64,000 bases of DNA from Notospermus geniculatus (taxonomy: Eukaryota; Nemertea; Pilidiophora; Heteronemertea; Lineidae). Below the pieces are notes generated by a model. It had not been told where the DNA came from. It was given only the letters and a program-made list of their open reading frames with translations, and did not search any database. Below are positions 22,871-34,082 of this stretch, piece by piece. The translations under genes were made by a program, and so were the position numbers. Position 1 is the stretch's first letter; each line of letters opens with the position of its first letter. Where the stretch lies: NCBI GenBank assembly GCA_002633025.1, contig NMRB01001943.1, positions 65,961 through 129,960 on the forward strand. Direction: 5' to 3'.

Positions 22871-23104
22871 ATGTCGTTGTCAATGTACACCTATCCCACA
22901 ATGCAACGCGCAGGGTTGACCACCGCCATCTATCAGCAGATCAGAGAAGTGACACACCAATCTAAAGGTCTCATAGACCAGTTTTCCGCCGAAATCATCA
23001 TTTACTTTCTCAAAATCTATGCACAGGATAAAATTTGTGAGAATACCGAATACAGTGATTTTATCCAGACAAATCGCACCTTGGACAAATCGTATATTGT
23101 TTAG
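22871..23104 (+). CDS. Hypothetical 77-aa protein, divergent from SPEF1
   Basis: An ATG-started frame of 77 codons ending TAG, not recognised. Its composition is protein-like: a helical middle (REVTHQSKGLIDQFSAEIII, YFLKIYAQDKI) and a polar, acidic C-terminus (YSDFIQTNRTLDKSYIV). No signal peptide or clear membrane segment. An ATTAAA lies at about 23211, 107 bp after the stop, and could serve as a poly(A) signal. It could equally be a first exon or a chance frame, since no homologue could be named and no matching donor is needed. A small ciliary protein sharing a promoter with SPEF1 is one possibility, inferred only from position. Confidence 0.35.
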   Translation: MSLSMYTYPTMQRAGLTTAIYQQIREVTHQSKGLIDQFSAEIIIYFLKIYAQDKICENTEYSDFIQTNRTLDKSYIV

Positions 23105-23279
23105 AAGTTGCGAACATGGTCTTGTAAAAAAATGGAAGTGGTTATTTGGCAAGCAAATGCTTGCCGAATTACAGAAATTTGGTCTTAGATGGCAAGCAGA
23201 CAATAATGAATATTAAACGTACGAAATTGGCTGAAATTGGCCAAAATGTCTGTTTTTACTCGCCGTACGGGCCCCGGAG

Positions 23280-23515
23280 TGGATATGTGACCTAGGCATT
23301 AGCAAGCGGCAGATCCTGGGTTCGAATCCAGCCCGGCCATATGGGATGTCATCTCTGGCTCCTCACGTCTGTTGCATGGGACAGTAAGCCGTGATGCCTT
23401 GTATCTTGTGCCTTTGCAAGGGCAAGTAAAAGACCCCATCCAAGTGAGGAACATGAGTAGCTTGAGATGGCCTCTTCCGTACTTACCAGGGCCAATAATG
23501 CTGTGGCGGAAAAAT
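23280..23515 (+). mobile_element. SINE-A, full copy
   Basis: Head with GCAAGCGGCAGATCCTGGG and B box GGTTCGAATCCAG, then the body GGGCAAGTAAAAGACCCCAT and tail GGGCCAATAATGCTGTGG. Confidence 0.9.
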
Positions 23516-24258
23516 CATGCAAAATTAATTGTCATTAATCCATTTTCGGTGCGATGACTTGACTCTACCGGCCCGCGGCTTCTGCTTGGCCGCACTTAGT
23601 GGAGAGAATCGACATGTCATGTCTGTGGCTTGGTGCTTGCTCCACCCAGCAGTTGATCAAGCAAGGTAGAACCAGAACGGTAGCCCGAGATCGGTCGGGA
23701 CACAAACCACATGGGAAGAACATTCATTTTGTGTATGATGTGGTACAGATTGAGAAGCAAACATGCCCTTGGATGGACGACTGCCGATCAACGACAGCTA
23801 AACGCCCACCAATTCGGCCTGATGACGTTCTTGAGCAAAACTTAGTTCGGTTACAATAGGAATGGTTCCTATCACGTACGTCTTTTTTCGTTTTTTATTG
23901 GCAATTATTAGATTAGAAGATATTCAAATCAAAGGTGATATTCGGTGGACACATTTCATGCACGTGCTGCAGCAAACGAAGGCCTAGAATGTAGACCTTG
24001 TGTGGTAAAGTCAGTTCAAATTAGGCCAGAGTTTATTACGTTCCTCGGAATTTCATTATATTCGGTATGCAAAATTTCCATGGTAGTTCCTTGCATATAG
24101 CACCAATACGTTTTTTAAGTCTTATCACAATTGTTTTGCCTTGTCAGTCACCACGAACTACCATATCTTGACCCCCGTCACATAAGTAACCTTTTATCAT
24201 AATGTAGCAATGGTGGTCGTGTCGGCCATCACAAGCTGGAAACCACCTCAGTCTTCGC
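23516..24258. other. No gene recognised
   Basis: A frame at 23599-23859 (86 codons) has no recognisable motif. The rest is stop-rich. Confidence 0.5.
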
Positions 24259-24490
24259 CTAAAACCAGCAGCACACCAGGCGATATCGCAAGCGATCTTA
24301 TCGCCACCGAGCAAAATCGGCTGTTGACGCCAGGTGTGCGCTGGACAGCGATGCGTGGAATCCTCTCGCCAGCGATGATCGCCCAATATCAAACAATACC
24401 AAAACTGATATCGCCTAGTCTGCAGTGGCTGGTGAGAAGATCGGTGGCGATTATCTCGCTTGCGATATCGCCTGGTGTTCTGCTGGCTTT
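24259..24490. mobile_element. MITE CCAGGCGATATCGC, reference copy
   Basis: TIRs AAAACCAGCAGCACACCAGG...GATATCGCAAGCGA and the mirror TCGCTTGCGATATCGCCTGG. About 230 bp; the most complete copy in the window. Confidence 0.9.
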
Positions 24491-24512
24491 ACGGAATGGT
24501 GAGACCCTTTCT

Positions 24513-24901
24513 AGTGAGGTTTCGCAAATCTGGCGAAACACGAAGTACGAAATACGAAATTGGACTTCATTTCCATGACGTAATGTATTTCAGGAGATGG
24601 TCGGTACCACAAATATCGCCTGCTGCAAGAGCGTCTTTTAGCGTATGACGTTAGACCGAAAGAGTTGCCGTGTAAATTAAACTTTGAAGTTTATCTTTCG
24701 TTTCCACTTCGTAGATACGAAGTAGAAGTTTAGAAATTCAAGGTGCACTATACCTCTCGGTCTTACATGATGCGCTAAAAGACGCACTGGCAGCAGGGAC
24801 ATTTGTGGTACCAACCATCTCTAGAAATACATAGGTACTGGAAATGAAGTTGAATTTCGTATTTCGTACTTCGTGTTTCGTCAGATTTGCGAAACCTCAC
24901 T
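24513..24901. mobile_element. Foldback element E copy 1
   Basis: Inverted repeats AGTGAGGTTTCGCAAATCTG...CATTTCCATGACG and the mirror, about 390 bp; almost the entire element folds back on itself. Other copies: 25834-26220, 49421-49817. Confidence 0.9.
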
Positions 24902-25249
24902 ATTGCGAGCCCACCTGGCGAATCCTACCAGCTGAGCTCAACTCAGTCAAAGCCTTCTTCTGTAAGGAACAAGGATGTTTGCTATTAGGAAGATGTAACC
25001 CTTGCGTCTGTTCGTTCCTTTACGATCAGCTCTCATCCTGACGACCCTAATCCTCCCGAAACTTGTTACCATCTTCAAAGCTCCACGAGTCACCTGTGCA
25101 CCAATCGTCTTATCCCGTGTTTAATGACTCTGAGGTTTTACCTCTTGCATGTCTTGTGAGCATTGTCACCGTCATCGACCCACGCCTCGGGCTGCGTCAT
25201 CTCAACTCCAGCGGGAGCCTGCCGTAAATGGAGCAACAGATTACTTTGG

Positions 25250-25375
25250 CTTGGCAGTGATTGAACAAGGGAGAATGTCTGGCTAGGCTCGGATTGAAAC
25301 CTCCGAGACAGAGACGGACAACGAGCTTATCTCGACCAGCCGATGATTGCGCTCTCAGCTGAGGTACAGCAGGGA
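25250..25375 (-). repeat. Degenerate tRNA-like sequence
   Basis: The reverse strand shows CTCAGCTGAGAGCGCAATC then GGTTTCAATCCGAGCC, resembling A and B boxes of a decayed tRNA-derived SINE. Confidence 0.4.
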
Positions 25376-25488
25376 TCAGAGTAGATGAGTTCGGAGAATT
25401 AGTGCAACGTCATCTATAACCTTCATCCCGAAGGTACTGTGACATGTACTAAGATTCTGCAATGATACCTCCTTGACTTCCGCGTAGG

Positions 25489-25784
25489 CAGGCCCGTAGC
25501 AGCCCTCTGATGAGTTGGGGGGGGGCCTTGGCAGGGTCGGATCCGGAATTGACTGAAACGTTGGGGGCGTCGCTCGGCGGCGGCGGTGAGGACTGGAAAG
25601 TAGAAGCCGAAAGGGCCCCCAGAAAAAATTTGACAATTTAAGTGCTTTAGATGCATTTTCCTGGCATCTGAGAGCAAAAATACGGACAAATAAAATGGAC
25701 ATTTGGGCCAAGGTATTTTGGCCAAAAAAGTGGGGGGGGGGCCTGGACCCCCCGCCCCCCCCCCTCCCGGCTGCTACGGGCCTG
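25489..25784. mobile_element. MITE CAGGCCCGTAGCAGCC
   Basis: Ends CAGGCCCGTAGCAGCCCTC plus a G run, and a C run plus GGCTGCTACGGGCCTG. Hairpin of about 296 bp. Confidence 0.85.
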
Positions 25785-25833
25785 GTAGGTATACATGAAG
25801 TTTCCATGTTGGGTTAACTGCATGGGTCCATCT

Positions 25834-26220
25834 CAAAACGAAATACGAAATTGGACTTCATTTCCATGACGTAATGTATTTCAGGACATGAGTATCACCA
25901 AAAATTCATAAGCTTATGAATTTTTGGTATCACAAATATCGCCTGCTGCAAGAGCGTCTTTCAGCGTATGACGTTAGACCGATAGAGTTACGGTGTATAT
26001 TAAACTTAGAAATTTATCTTTCGTTTCCACTTCGTAGATTCGAAGTGGGAATTTAAAAATTCAAGATGCACCATAACTCTCTTACATGATATGCTAAAAG
26101 ACGCACTGGCAGCAGGGACATTTGTGGTACCAACCATCTCCAGAAATACTTTAGGTCCTGGAAATGAAGTTGAATTTCGTATTTCGAACTTCGTGTTTCG
26201 TCAGATTTGCGAAACCTCAC
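25834..26220. mobile_element. Foldback element E copy 2 with palindrome insert
   Basis: Same as 24513-24901 but its left end starts inside the arm (ACGAAATACGAAATTGGACT). It carries a 28-bp perfect palindrome at 25899-25926 that the other copies lack. Confidence 0.9.
25899..25926. mobile_element. 28-bp perfect palindrome insertion
   Basis: CAAAAATTCATAAG followed by its exact reverse complement, flanked on both sides by GTATCAC (25892-25898, 25927-25933). The sister copies have the uninterrupted GGTACCACAAATATCG. A related 32-bp version is at 49918-49949. Confidence 0.75.
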
Positions 26221-26225
26221 TCATA

Positions 26226-26318
26226 GCAAAACCGATATCGCCTAGTCTGCGGTGGCTGGTGAGAAGATCGGTGGCGAGTGGATCACATCGCCTGGTGTGC
26301 TCCTGGCTTTTGCAAAGC
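26226..26318. mobile_element. MITE CCAGGCGATATCGC, right-half fragment
   Basis: AAAACCGATATCGCCTAGTC through ACATCGCCTGGTGTGCTC, matching the right half of 24259-24490; abuts element E copy 2. Confidence 0.82.
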
Positions 26319-26383
26319 AGGTACCAGTTGGCGAATGTATCAACTGCAGTTCTCAGTACGTCTACTTGATTCTATGAGGATCT

Positions 26384-26540
26384 GGGCCCGGTTGCACGAA
26401 ACTCACGACAGCGCTGTCTTGGTGTTAGCGCTATCTTCATGTTAGATGACGTAAAAATCCATTGTTCTTTTACGTCATTTAACATCAAGTTAGCGCTAAC
26501 ACCAAGATAGCGCTGTCGTGAGTTTCGTGCAACCGGGCCC
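26384..26540. mobile_element. Foldback GGGCCCGGTTGCACGAAAC
   Basis: 157 bp with arms of about 65 bp (GGGCCCGGTTGCACGAAACT...TTGGTGTTAGCGCTA) that are almost fully complementary. GGGCCC-ended like 10628 and 27889. Confidence 0.88.
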
Positions 26541-27035
26541 TGACCAGCTTCAGTCAGTGTGTGGTGGCATAGGGTTGGTCGTCTGCTGTCCCAGCTGGTA
26601 GACAGAACAAATTATACCCTTCTCCATTAAGGTTTTCATTACTGTCACTTAGGCATGAGCATGTGGTAAATATGGTCATTCTGCTACCACAGCAGGTGGC
26701 CAAAGGTCCAATCCCACCTCTATCTTTACGAAAATCTTGAAGTGGACACATTGTCCAAAAGTGTCGAGGCAAGCATTATGTCATATAGGGGACAAAGCCA
26801 TGCGAACGACTTCCTGATTAATGAAATGAAGAATTTTCCAACCCTGTTTGCCCTGAGGGTACCAGGCTAGTGATTAAGCTGTCCCGACGATTGATCTTGG
26901 AAATTAAAAGTCGACCCCATGGTGAGGCGGACTTCTTTTGGTCGCCTGTGAAGATAGTTTAAAGCCCCTCTGTATTGAATTTTACGATATTTTCAAAGTG
27001 TTAGGAGAGTGCTGGTAGAGGTCTCATTGCCTCGT

Positions 27036-27300
27036 GAAGGTCCCCAAAGGTAGAGGTGTCATCCGACTTTACACTTTAACCCCAGTCTATCCTGAAACCT
27101 TTTAGTAGAACTCAGATGAGCTGCTCATTCAGCGCTACAATCCGAGTATTTCCGACCGGTACCCATTTATACCCTGGGTGGAGAGAGGCCAGTGAAGCAA
27201 AGAGACTTGCCCAAAGCCTCATGCCCAGTGGGATTCCAACCCGGGACCCTCTGACCGCTAGTCGGAGACCCGAACCACTACACCTTCGTCGCTCCTACAA
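27036..27300 (-). mobile_element. SINE-B, reverse copy
   Basis: The reverse of 16519-16790: tail TACACTTTAACCCCAGTC, body TTTCCGACCGGTACCC, tRNA-like part ending with GACCCGAACCACTACACC. Confidence 0.85.
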
Positions 27301-27802
27301 GGGCCTGTGAAAACCGCTCCGCGCCCCGCAAACCGCGGCGGAATCCGCTACAGTGGAAAGGCAATTAAACGGTGGTGTAGTGGTTCGGGCCTCCTACAAG
27401 GGTATGACTCCTGTCAAGGGCATGAAAAGAAGGCCAGCGACCATCGACAAGACAATCGTCGACGATTCATGGAACGTTTGATTTGATGAAACTCGATGCT
27501 TAATATCGTACCAGGATGTGTGGTAGCTGGTCACGACATGCTTCGCGGAGAGGACAAACTATACCCGGACTGTCATCGTAAACAAATCCACAAATTGTCC
27601 ACCGTTTCCTTTGATCTGTCAACCCGTTGCCCAACATCAAAAGTTCCGCCAGGACACCCCGATAAACTTTCAGCAAACTACAGCTCTAACAATCCAATCT
27701 GACAGCAAAATGAAGCTATTGGCCCTGAGAATGATTAATCTATATCTAGGATTATTTCAGTTTTTCACGATGCTCACAGTTCTGTACACTGACTGTTTTC
27801 AG

Positions 27803-28064
27803 TAGGAAGTCAATTTCCAGAATCTTAGCAAATTTTCGACCCCAACCGGGGTCTTCATCAGGCTGGCACTTTAAAGTCGAGCTACCAAGGCCCATATTCA
27901 TAAAACTGCTTAAGTCTCGGTGTGACACTTATCCTTTGTTCAACACAAAAGATAAGTACCACACTTAGACTTAAGTTGTTTAATGAATATGGGCCCTGAA
28001 GTGTAAGTACACTTCTGGTAGCTCCTGATGAAGATTTGCTAAGATTCTGGAAATTGGCTTCCTG
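27803..28064. mobile_element. MITE AGGAAGTCAATTTCCAG, host of nested MITE
   Basis: TIRs TAGGAAGTCAATTTCCAGAA and TTCTGGAAATTGGCTTCCTG, interrupted by the GGGCCC-ended element 27889-27995. Confidence 0.82.
27889..27995. mobile_element. Foldback GGCCCATATTCATAAA, nested
   Basis: 107 bp; arms GGCCCATATTCATAAAACTG and TTTAATGAATATGGGCC. Same ends as the element at 10628-11222. Confidence 0.85.
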
Positions 28065-28419
28065 TTAATCATCATTTTGTGTATCAATTTTTGTGCTTTC
28101 TCTTTCTTTGGACTGTTTCAGTAGATATTCCGGTACTGTTTTCATTATAAATGCTGTAACGTACAAACCTGGTACCTTGTTTGCCTGTATAACGCCGATG
28201 CTTGTCCAAGCTTGGCGTTCGCTGCAAGGATTTATCAGTTATGTTCGTCCGTCATTCCACACATTGTAATGACAGTCACATCGACGTTCTATGCACCTAA
28301 ACCTTCAGAAAGGATTAGGTCTTCATGCGCCTTTTGGAAGATGTTTTCGCCCAGCACCTCTTCCCTGGGCTGTCCACTGTATCAACGCTTACGTGTCCGC
28401 CAAAATGGCAGTTTTAAGG

Positions 28420-28745
28420 TCACATATGTAGGTCTGACATCGCCGGGGTCCAGCTTCTCCTGTTGATGATGGTCGGCATTGCTGACCACACAGCAGGCTG
28501 TTGATATCTTCGAATCGAAGTCCTGACACTGACGCTTTTGATATGATAATGTTGGAGGAGCTAGATCCCAGTGGCAAAGCCAGGTCTCTGTGACCTTACA
28601 ACTGGCAGTGCAGGGGTCCAGCTTCTCCTGTTGGTGATGGTCGGCATTGCTGACCACACAGCAGGCTGTTGATATCTTCGAATCAAAGTCCTGACACTGA
28701 CGCTTATGATAATGTTGGAGGAGTTAGATCCCAGTGGCAAAGACA
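28420..28745 (+). repeat. Interspersed repeat R1, two tandem copies
   Basis: Two head-to-tail copies of R1 (TCCAGCTTCTCCTGTTG at about 28450 and 28617), the second ending CCCAGTGGCAAAG. The first copy's 3' end runs directly into the second. Confidence 0.88.
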
Positions 28746-30376
28746 GACGAGTGAAAAATGAGCTCCATCACATCGCCATGTAACAGCGATCTTAGTGACA
28801 TTCAGTTGACACAGACGCAACACAAATGACGGAGACAAGGACATTTTGTCCTAGGGCGTCCATGGTTATGCTGCACCCAGTCAAAGGCTTTTGCTCTGTC
28901 AAGACATAGTGACAAAGATATAGAAAGCCTGTCCTGGTCGCTTGCCGGACCACATAGTAACTAGGAGGCCTGTCGAGTGCCTAATCCTGGGACGTGCATT
29001 CTCTGTGTTATGATATAAGGCTGACCCTAACAATGACCTTTCCCATCCGCCAATCATTCTACTCCTTAGTGAGTAACAGGTCTTCTGATTGGTTCCCACG
29101 ATATTGGAATCCAAGATGGCGGCTCTCAGGGTGATTTCGTCGGGGCTCCCGTCCTGAAATGATAGGTATTGGTCCAAACTACGTCTATTCCAAATTTGGC
29201 GCTTTTATCACAAAATGAACGATTTGGCCATTTTTCGGGCTTTAGCCTCCCCACTACATGTAATACATGTAGGCACTCGCCAGTGGTGCTAGTCCCCAAG
29301 GATATACCCTAAAATACCTTGACCTCAACACCTAGGGAGAGATTATCTGGCACCCTTTCGATAACCTATCAAACGTATTATCACCTCATCCAAAATGAAC
29401 TAGTAATATAAATCACTAGTACACCCTATACACAATAATAAATGCAAAATTGATATTCATAAATCGTGACAGGTAAATATTAGAATACCTGCGTTTGTTA
29501 TTTAGAAATAGTATTTCGGACAGTCGACTTGTCACGCACGACACCCTCATTTGTTTATTTGTTCTTATTTGCCCTGGTAGGCCCCTTTTGTTTGGGCCCA
29601 TATCTTTCCACCGATTGCACTGAATACCCCTGCAGAAGAATAGCCGAGGACTAGCATTACAAGTTGGTATAACAGGCATTCAGTAGCCAGTGGCAGGACG
29701 TGTGAATCTCAGGTTCCTGATATTCCACTTTCTAGGACCCCGACGTACACGTACATATCTGTAGTTTCGTTAAGAAATGTACAGGCAATGTTGATCTTGC
29801 CAAAATGAAACGAAATTTTGATGCTGGTATCTAAGTATGACAGGTCTGCCATAATATGCTGAAATTTTGACTTCTTTATGTAAAATATACATCCTGGGGT
29901 CCTAATGCTTGCTCAGATCTCACCTGAGTGATTTTAGGACATGATCACGTTCTATGATCCAGTAAATGGGGTGTAGATGCCCAGGGCTTGTTTATAATGC
30001 CAACACGAGCTGAACTACACCGTGGAATTTTCTTAACCTATTTTACATTTGTCACTGAGTTGTAATGTGTAATCGTTCGAAGATGAAGTTATCAACAAGA
30101 TATTGACCACTTTCACATCTTGAGAAACTCACTGAACAGCGAAAGATATTCTACAGTTGTTCTGTTCTTGGCATCCGCCATGTGTAAGGAACTGCTTTCC
30201 TCCGTCACTGACACGTACATGTAGCCCAAACGTTCGAACCCACCACCTCATGACGTGTGGAGTGCCAAACAAAAACCTGGCTGCTAGGAAATCATACGTA
30301 TGCTCAAAATCATTCCACTGGCGTATCATACTTTAGTCGGCCTATAAGGCAAAATCGAAGGAGATGTTGATGAACA
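28746..30376. other. No gene recognised
   Basis: Stop-rich on both strands. CCAAGATGGCGGC near 29113 is a good YY1-core match but no exon was found next to it. Confidence 0.5.
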
Positions 30377-30898
30377 AAAGCCCAGAATGCTCTCATTCAA
30401 TCTTCAAGCTTGAACCCACAGACTTCAAACTTATATTCGCGCTTCAATCTTCAAGCTTGAATTCGCACTTCAATCTTCAAGCTTGAATTCGCACTTTAAT
30501 CTTCAAGCTTGAATCCAGATTTCAATCTTCAAGGCTTGAATTCGGACTTCAATCTTCATGCTCGAATTTGCACTTCAGTCTTCAAGCTTGATTTCGGACT
30601 TCGATCTTCAAGCTTGAATTCGCACTTCAAGCTTGAATTCGGACTTCAATCTTCAAGCTTGAATTCTGACTTCAATCTCCAAGCGTGAATTCTGACTTCA
30701 ATCTTCAAGCTTGGATTCGCACGTCAGTCTTCAAGCTTGAATTCGGATTTCAATCTTCAAGCTGGAATTCGGACTTCAATCTTCAAGCTTGAATTCGTAA
30801 GTTCAAGCGGGAAGACTGAAGTCCGCGAGTAGACGCTTCAAGATTGGCCTTCAAGTTCAAGATTGAAGATTGACAATTGAATGAGCCTTCTGGGCTTT
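30377..30898. mobile_element. TIR element carrying a minisatellite
   Basis: Ends AAAGCCCAGAATGCTC...CATTCAATCTT and AATTGAATGAGCCTTCTGGG...CTTT. The interior, about 30394-30800, is a tandem array of roughly sixteen 22-27-bp units based on CTTCAATCTTCAAGCTTGAA plus TTCGCA or TTCGGA. Confidence 0.82.
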
Positions 30899-31286
30899 CG
30901 TAGAAATTGACGTTACAGTTCCACAGTCTCCAAATTTCCAACTACATTACACTTGTGCTGGCCATGTCATCGTTCTGACGAGAATCACCCAGAAAGCTCT
31001 AAGAGTAAACTTGACATGATCAACACTGGTTGTTGCCAATGTGTACAGTATATAAATCGACAGTAAATCTTATTGACGGATGTGATTTATGCCGTGTTGC
31101 GGAAATGTGTACAGAAACCTTCAACAGCAGTTTGCACAGTGTAAATATTTGACCAATAGGAAGATGGTGACAGATTTAGTGCGGGATACCACATCGGAGA
31201 GTGTAGAAATGGTGAAGTGACAAAACAAGAGTAGTGATGAGTTTGTCTTTGCTTCTAGTCCGCAAATTGTCTATACGACTACTCTC

Positions 31287-31706
31287 CATTCCAGTTCCGA
31301 TTGGCACGAGGTTTATCAACGATATCTCCGCAACGGCTGGGCCGAATTTGACATACCATACATCAATCGATTTGTCTTTTTTGGCGCTACAGCCATCATC
31401 ACTGTCATTTTCCCGCAAAACGTGACAGAAAAACGTTCCTTCACAAATCACAGTTTGTGTTGACGGCCGAAATGGCGGCCATTTTGAAATGACGCAATGC
31501 ATCGCGCACGTGTAAACTGCACTGAACACCATGGCGAAATGAAATGGGTTTTGAGAAAGGGATCTGTTATGCAGGCCTTACGCGAAAAATGAAGATAGCA
31601 GAAAGATACCGGCAAGAAAGACAAGTCGATTGACGTATGTTTCGTCAAATTTGACCCAGGCGTTGCGGAGCTATCGTTGATAAACCTCGCGCCACTGGGT
31701 GGAATG
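31287..31706. mobile_element. MITE CATTCCA / GATATCTCCGCAACGG copy 1
   Basis: About 100-bp TIRs: CATTCCAGTTCCGATTGG...GATATCTCCGCAACGGCTGG and the mirror ending CACTGGGTGGAATG. A central part includes ATTTTGAAATGACGCAATGC. Sister copy at 43537-43960 with the centre inverted. Confidence 0.9.
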
Positions 31707-31789
31707 AACTTGTAGATTCATGCAGTCGCAATTGGTCAGATTGCTTCACAGCAAAAATCTGCCTAGACTGACACGCCAAAATCACAGTG

Positions 31790-31945
31790 GTAAGGTCACA
31801 GGTCTGGCATTGCCGAGGTCCAGCTTCTATATTGGTGATGGTCGGCATTGCTGACCACACAGCAGGCTGTTGATATCTTCGAATCAAAGTCCTAACACTG
31901 ATGCTTTTGATATGATAATGTTGGAGGAGCTAGATCCCAGTGTCA
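31790..31945 (+). repeat. Interspersed repeat R1
   Basis: GAGGTCCAGCTTCTATATTG through GAGCTAGATCCCAGTG, with small changes from the other copies. Confidence 0.88.
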
Positions 31946-31955
31946 AGGGTCCAAC

Positions 31956-32215
31956 TTGGCCTTCTGGTCTAACACGCTTGACTTTCAGTCCTAACAGGGT
32001 CAGTGCGTGGGTTCGACCCCCGGCCAGGACATGTAGGCCCCTATGTGAAAAGCTGTGAACCAAAGAGTCTGTCATGTCTGTCGGATGAGACTCAAAGCCG
32101 TGGTCCCTTGTACCTGAGTGTCTATGCCAGGGCAAGTAAAAGACACAGGTGGACAGTAGCCTGTCGTGGACTCCACTCCTTCGTATAAGTTCAAGGTCCA
32201 AAAGGAGGGTTATGA
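31956..32215 (+). mobile_element. tRNA-derived SINE (SINE-D)
   Basis: Head TTCTGGTCTAACACGCTTG, B box GGTTCGACCCCCGGCC, body CAGGGCAAGTAAAAGACAC related to SINE-A, then CTATCTA repeats. Confidence 0.75.
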
Positions 32216-32261
32216 AACTTCAAATTATCTGTCTATCTACATGTATCTCTCTATCTAACTT

Positions 32262-32420
32262 CTGTTGGTGATGGTCGGCATTGCTGACCACACAGCAGGC
32301 TGTTGATATCTTCGAATCAAAGTCCTGACACTGACGCTTTTGATATGATAATGTTGGAGGAGCTAGATCCCAGTGGCAAAGCCAGGTCTCTGTCACCTTA
32401 CAACTGGAGCGATTTTGGTG
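32262..32420 (+). repeat. Interspersed repeat R1
   Basis: TTCTGTTGGTGATGGTCGGC through TTACAACTGGAGCGATTTTG; starts inside the repeat next to a CTAT-rich tail of SINE-D. Confidence 0.88.
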
Positions 32421-32889
32421 TATGTGCTTGCTGGAACATAGAATGATCTCGCTTGAATCGTAGCTCTGGTTGGAAACATTACGATCATCTGATCAAAGGC
32501 TTTGAGACGAACCGGGAGTGCCAAGCAGACTAATCTCCTGTCCCCATACATCTAATTTGCCGTCGGAATTGTTCATAATTTATACATGAGTGTACCAAAT
32601 GAACTTTCCAAAACATAATGCTGATAATATGAATCAGTCTGGCCGCCGGAACGACGGTCGTCGGTCGGTTTATGATCAGATCGTATGCCGGGGGGTCGAG
32701 TGTCCGCACGGCTTGCGTGCGAGCTTAACTTGCCGAGATTTATGGTGGCCAACTCTATCGGGATGACACCGAGCACATATGGTCGGATCAAAGGAAACAT
32801 GGGCTGATTGTCCGAATCCTTTGTGAGGCGACGGGCCCTGGGTTATGTCATAAATCATCGAACACCACCAAGCATATTGGCTGGCATTC
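32421..32889. other. No gene recognised
   Basis: Unique-looking sequence without a recognisable frame or repeat. Confidence 0.5.
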
Positions 32890-32972
32890 ATAAGTTAGCA
32901 AATGCTTTTACTTAAAATTTGCACAGCAGTATCCAATGTAAATATACTGCAAAAGTAAAAGCATTTGCTATG
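32890..32972. mobile_element. Small foldback, 83 bp
   Basis: ATAAGTTAGCAAATGCTTTT paired with AAAAGCATTTGCTATGAG. Directly precedes the GGGAGGTTT element. Confidence 0.72.
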
Positions 32973-32978
32973 AGCCAT

Positions 32979-33126
32979 AGGGAGGTTTGGAAATCAAACG
33001 ATAAACGTAAACGTTACCGACAACGTTATTTTTGTACCGAAAATGCAGTAAATCTGGTAAATGTGTAGTATGGAAAATAACGTTGTCGTAAAGTTTACGT
33101 TTATCGTTTGATTTCTTAAACTCCCT
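32979..33126. mobile_element. Foldback TAGGGAGGTTTGGAAATC copy 1
   Basis: TAGGGAGGTTTGGAAATCAA...GTAAACGTTACCGACAACG and the mirror ending AACTCCCTA; TA at each end. Copy 2 at 42292-42443. Confidence 0.88.
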
Positions 33127-33217
33127 AATACTGAAGTGAGAAAGCTTTTTTCCGTGTTACCCTCTGCTTTCGGGATATTGGACAAGCATTTCCTGCCAGC
33201 ATAAATTAGGCGCACAA

Positions 33218-33265
33218 TAGGGAGTTTTCGCAAAGCCCTCGAAACGCCAACGCAACGTCTGAGAG
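33218..33265. repeat. Fragment of TAGGGAGTTTTCGC foldback
   Basis: TAGGGAGTTTTCGCAAAGCC then CTCGAAACGCCAACG: one arm only. Complete elements are at 39290, 39419 and 63034. Confidence 0.85.
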
Positions 33266-33556
33266 TGTCATTCGCCTGTGTCCGCCTTTAAAGAAACATA
33301 AGCCGGCCATCAAAGGTATCAGTCACTTTTAGGTAAAGTGTCAAAACTATCGTACAAACGTTGGAGGGATGACAATGCGACTTATACCGTGAGTAAAGGA
33401 TTGACCACTATCATCCGACTTATGTCTATATAATTTAACTGCTTTGAACACGAAAGTTGATGATTAACTTAAAACTTGGATGATATGAAAGAGAAGACGA
33501 ACCCGCCGTCTGTTTGGTTTGGAAAATACCAGTGCCATGACCTGATAGGGGCTTCT

Positions 33557-34082
33557 AACTTATAGCATAAAGGAATCAAACATAAAGGTTCAACTTACAA
33601 ATTTAGCATTTTATAAATGTGGACAGTATCCCTTTAAACCTCAACAGATTTTCATTCTGACTCTTCCATATGATAGGAGAGACCCTTCTGCATGTTTACT
33701 GCAAATTTTGTTGAATTCCGTCCAGTTGATCTTATGATACAAAAGGACTGAATTAATGAGAACCCCACGAACGATGAGAGCGCAGGGTCATCTGTGTACA
33801 TGTTGTGTACATTTGAATAGGCTGATGTAGGCCTGCATTTGTACATGGAACACTAATTGTGCTGGAAATAGCTCTGTTATCCTCAGAAATGGAATTCAAA
33901 GCATCAAGTTGACAGATTCATGTACCCAGCTACCATAAAAAAAGTTGAAGCTCCTGCCTATTACGTAAAGCCAAAATTCAGGCAGTGAGAGACATCTGGT
34001 GGCAACACATGAAGTGTATCCCTCAGTTACTTCATCGTTCGCAGTTAAACCTTTATGTTTGATTCCTTTATGCTTATAGGCG
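33557..34082. mobile_element. MITE CTTATAGCATAAAGGAATC
   Basis: TIRs CTTATAGCATAAAGGAATCA and the mirror TTGATTCCTTTATGCTTATA, about 525 bp apart. It contains ACATCTGGTGGCAACAC near 33992. Confidence 0.65.
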
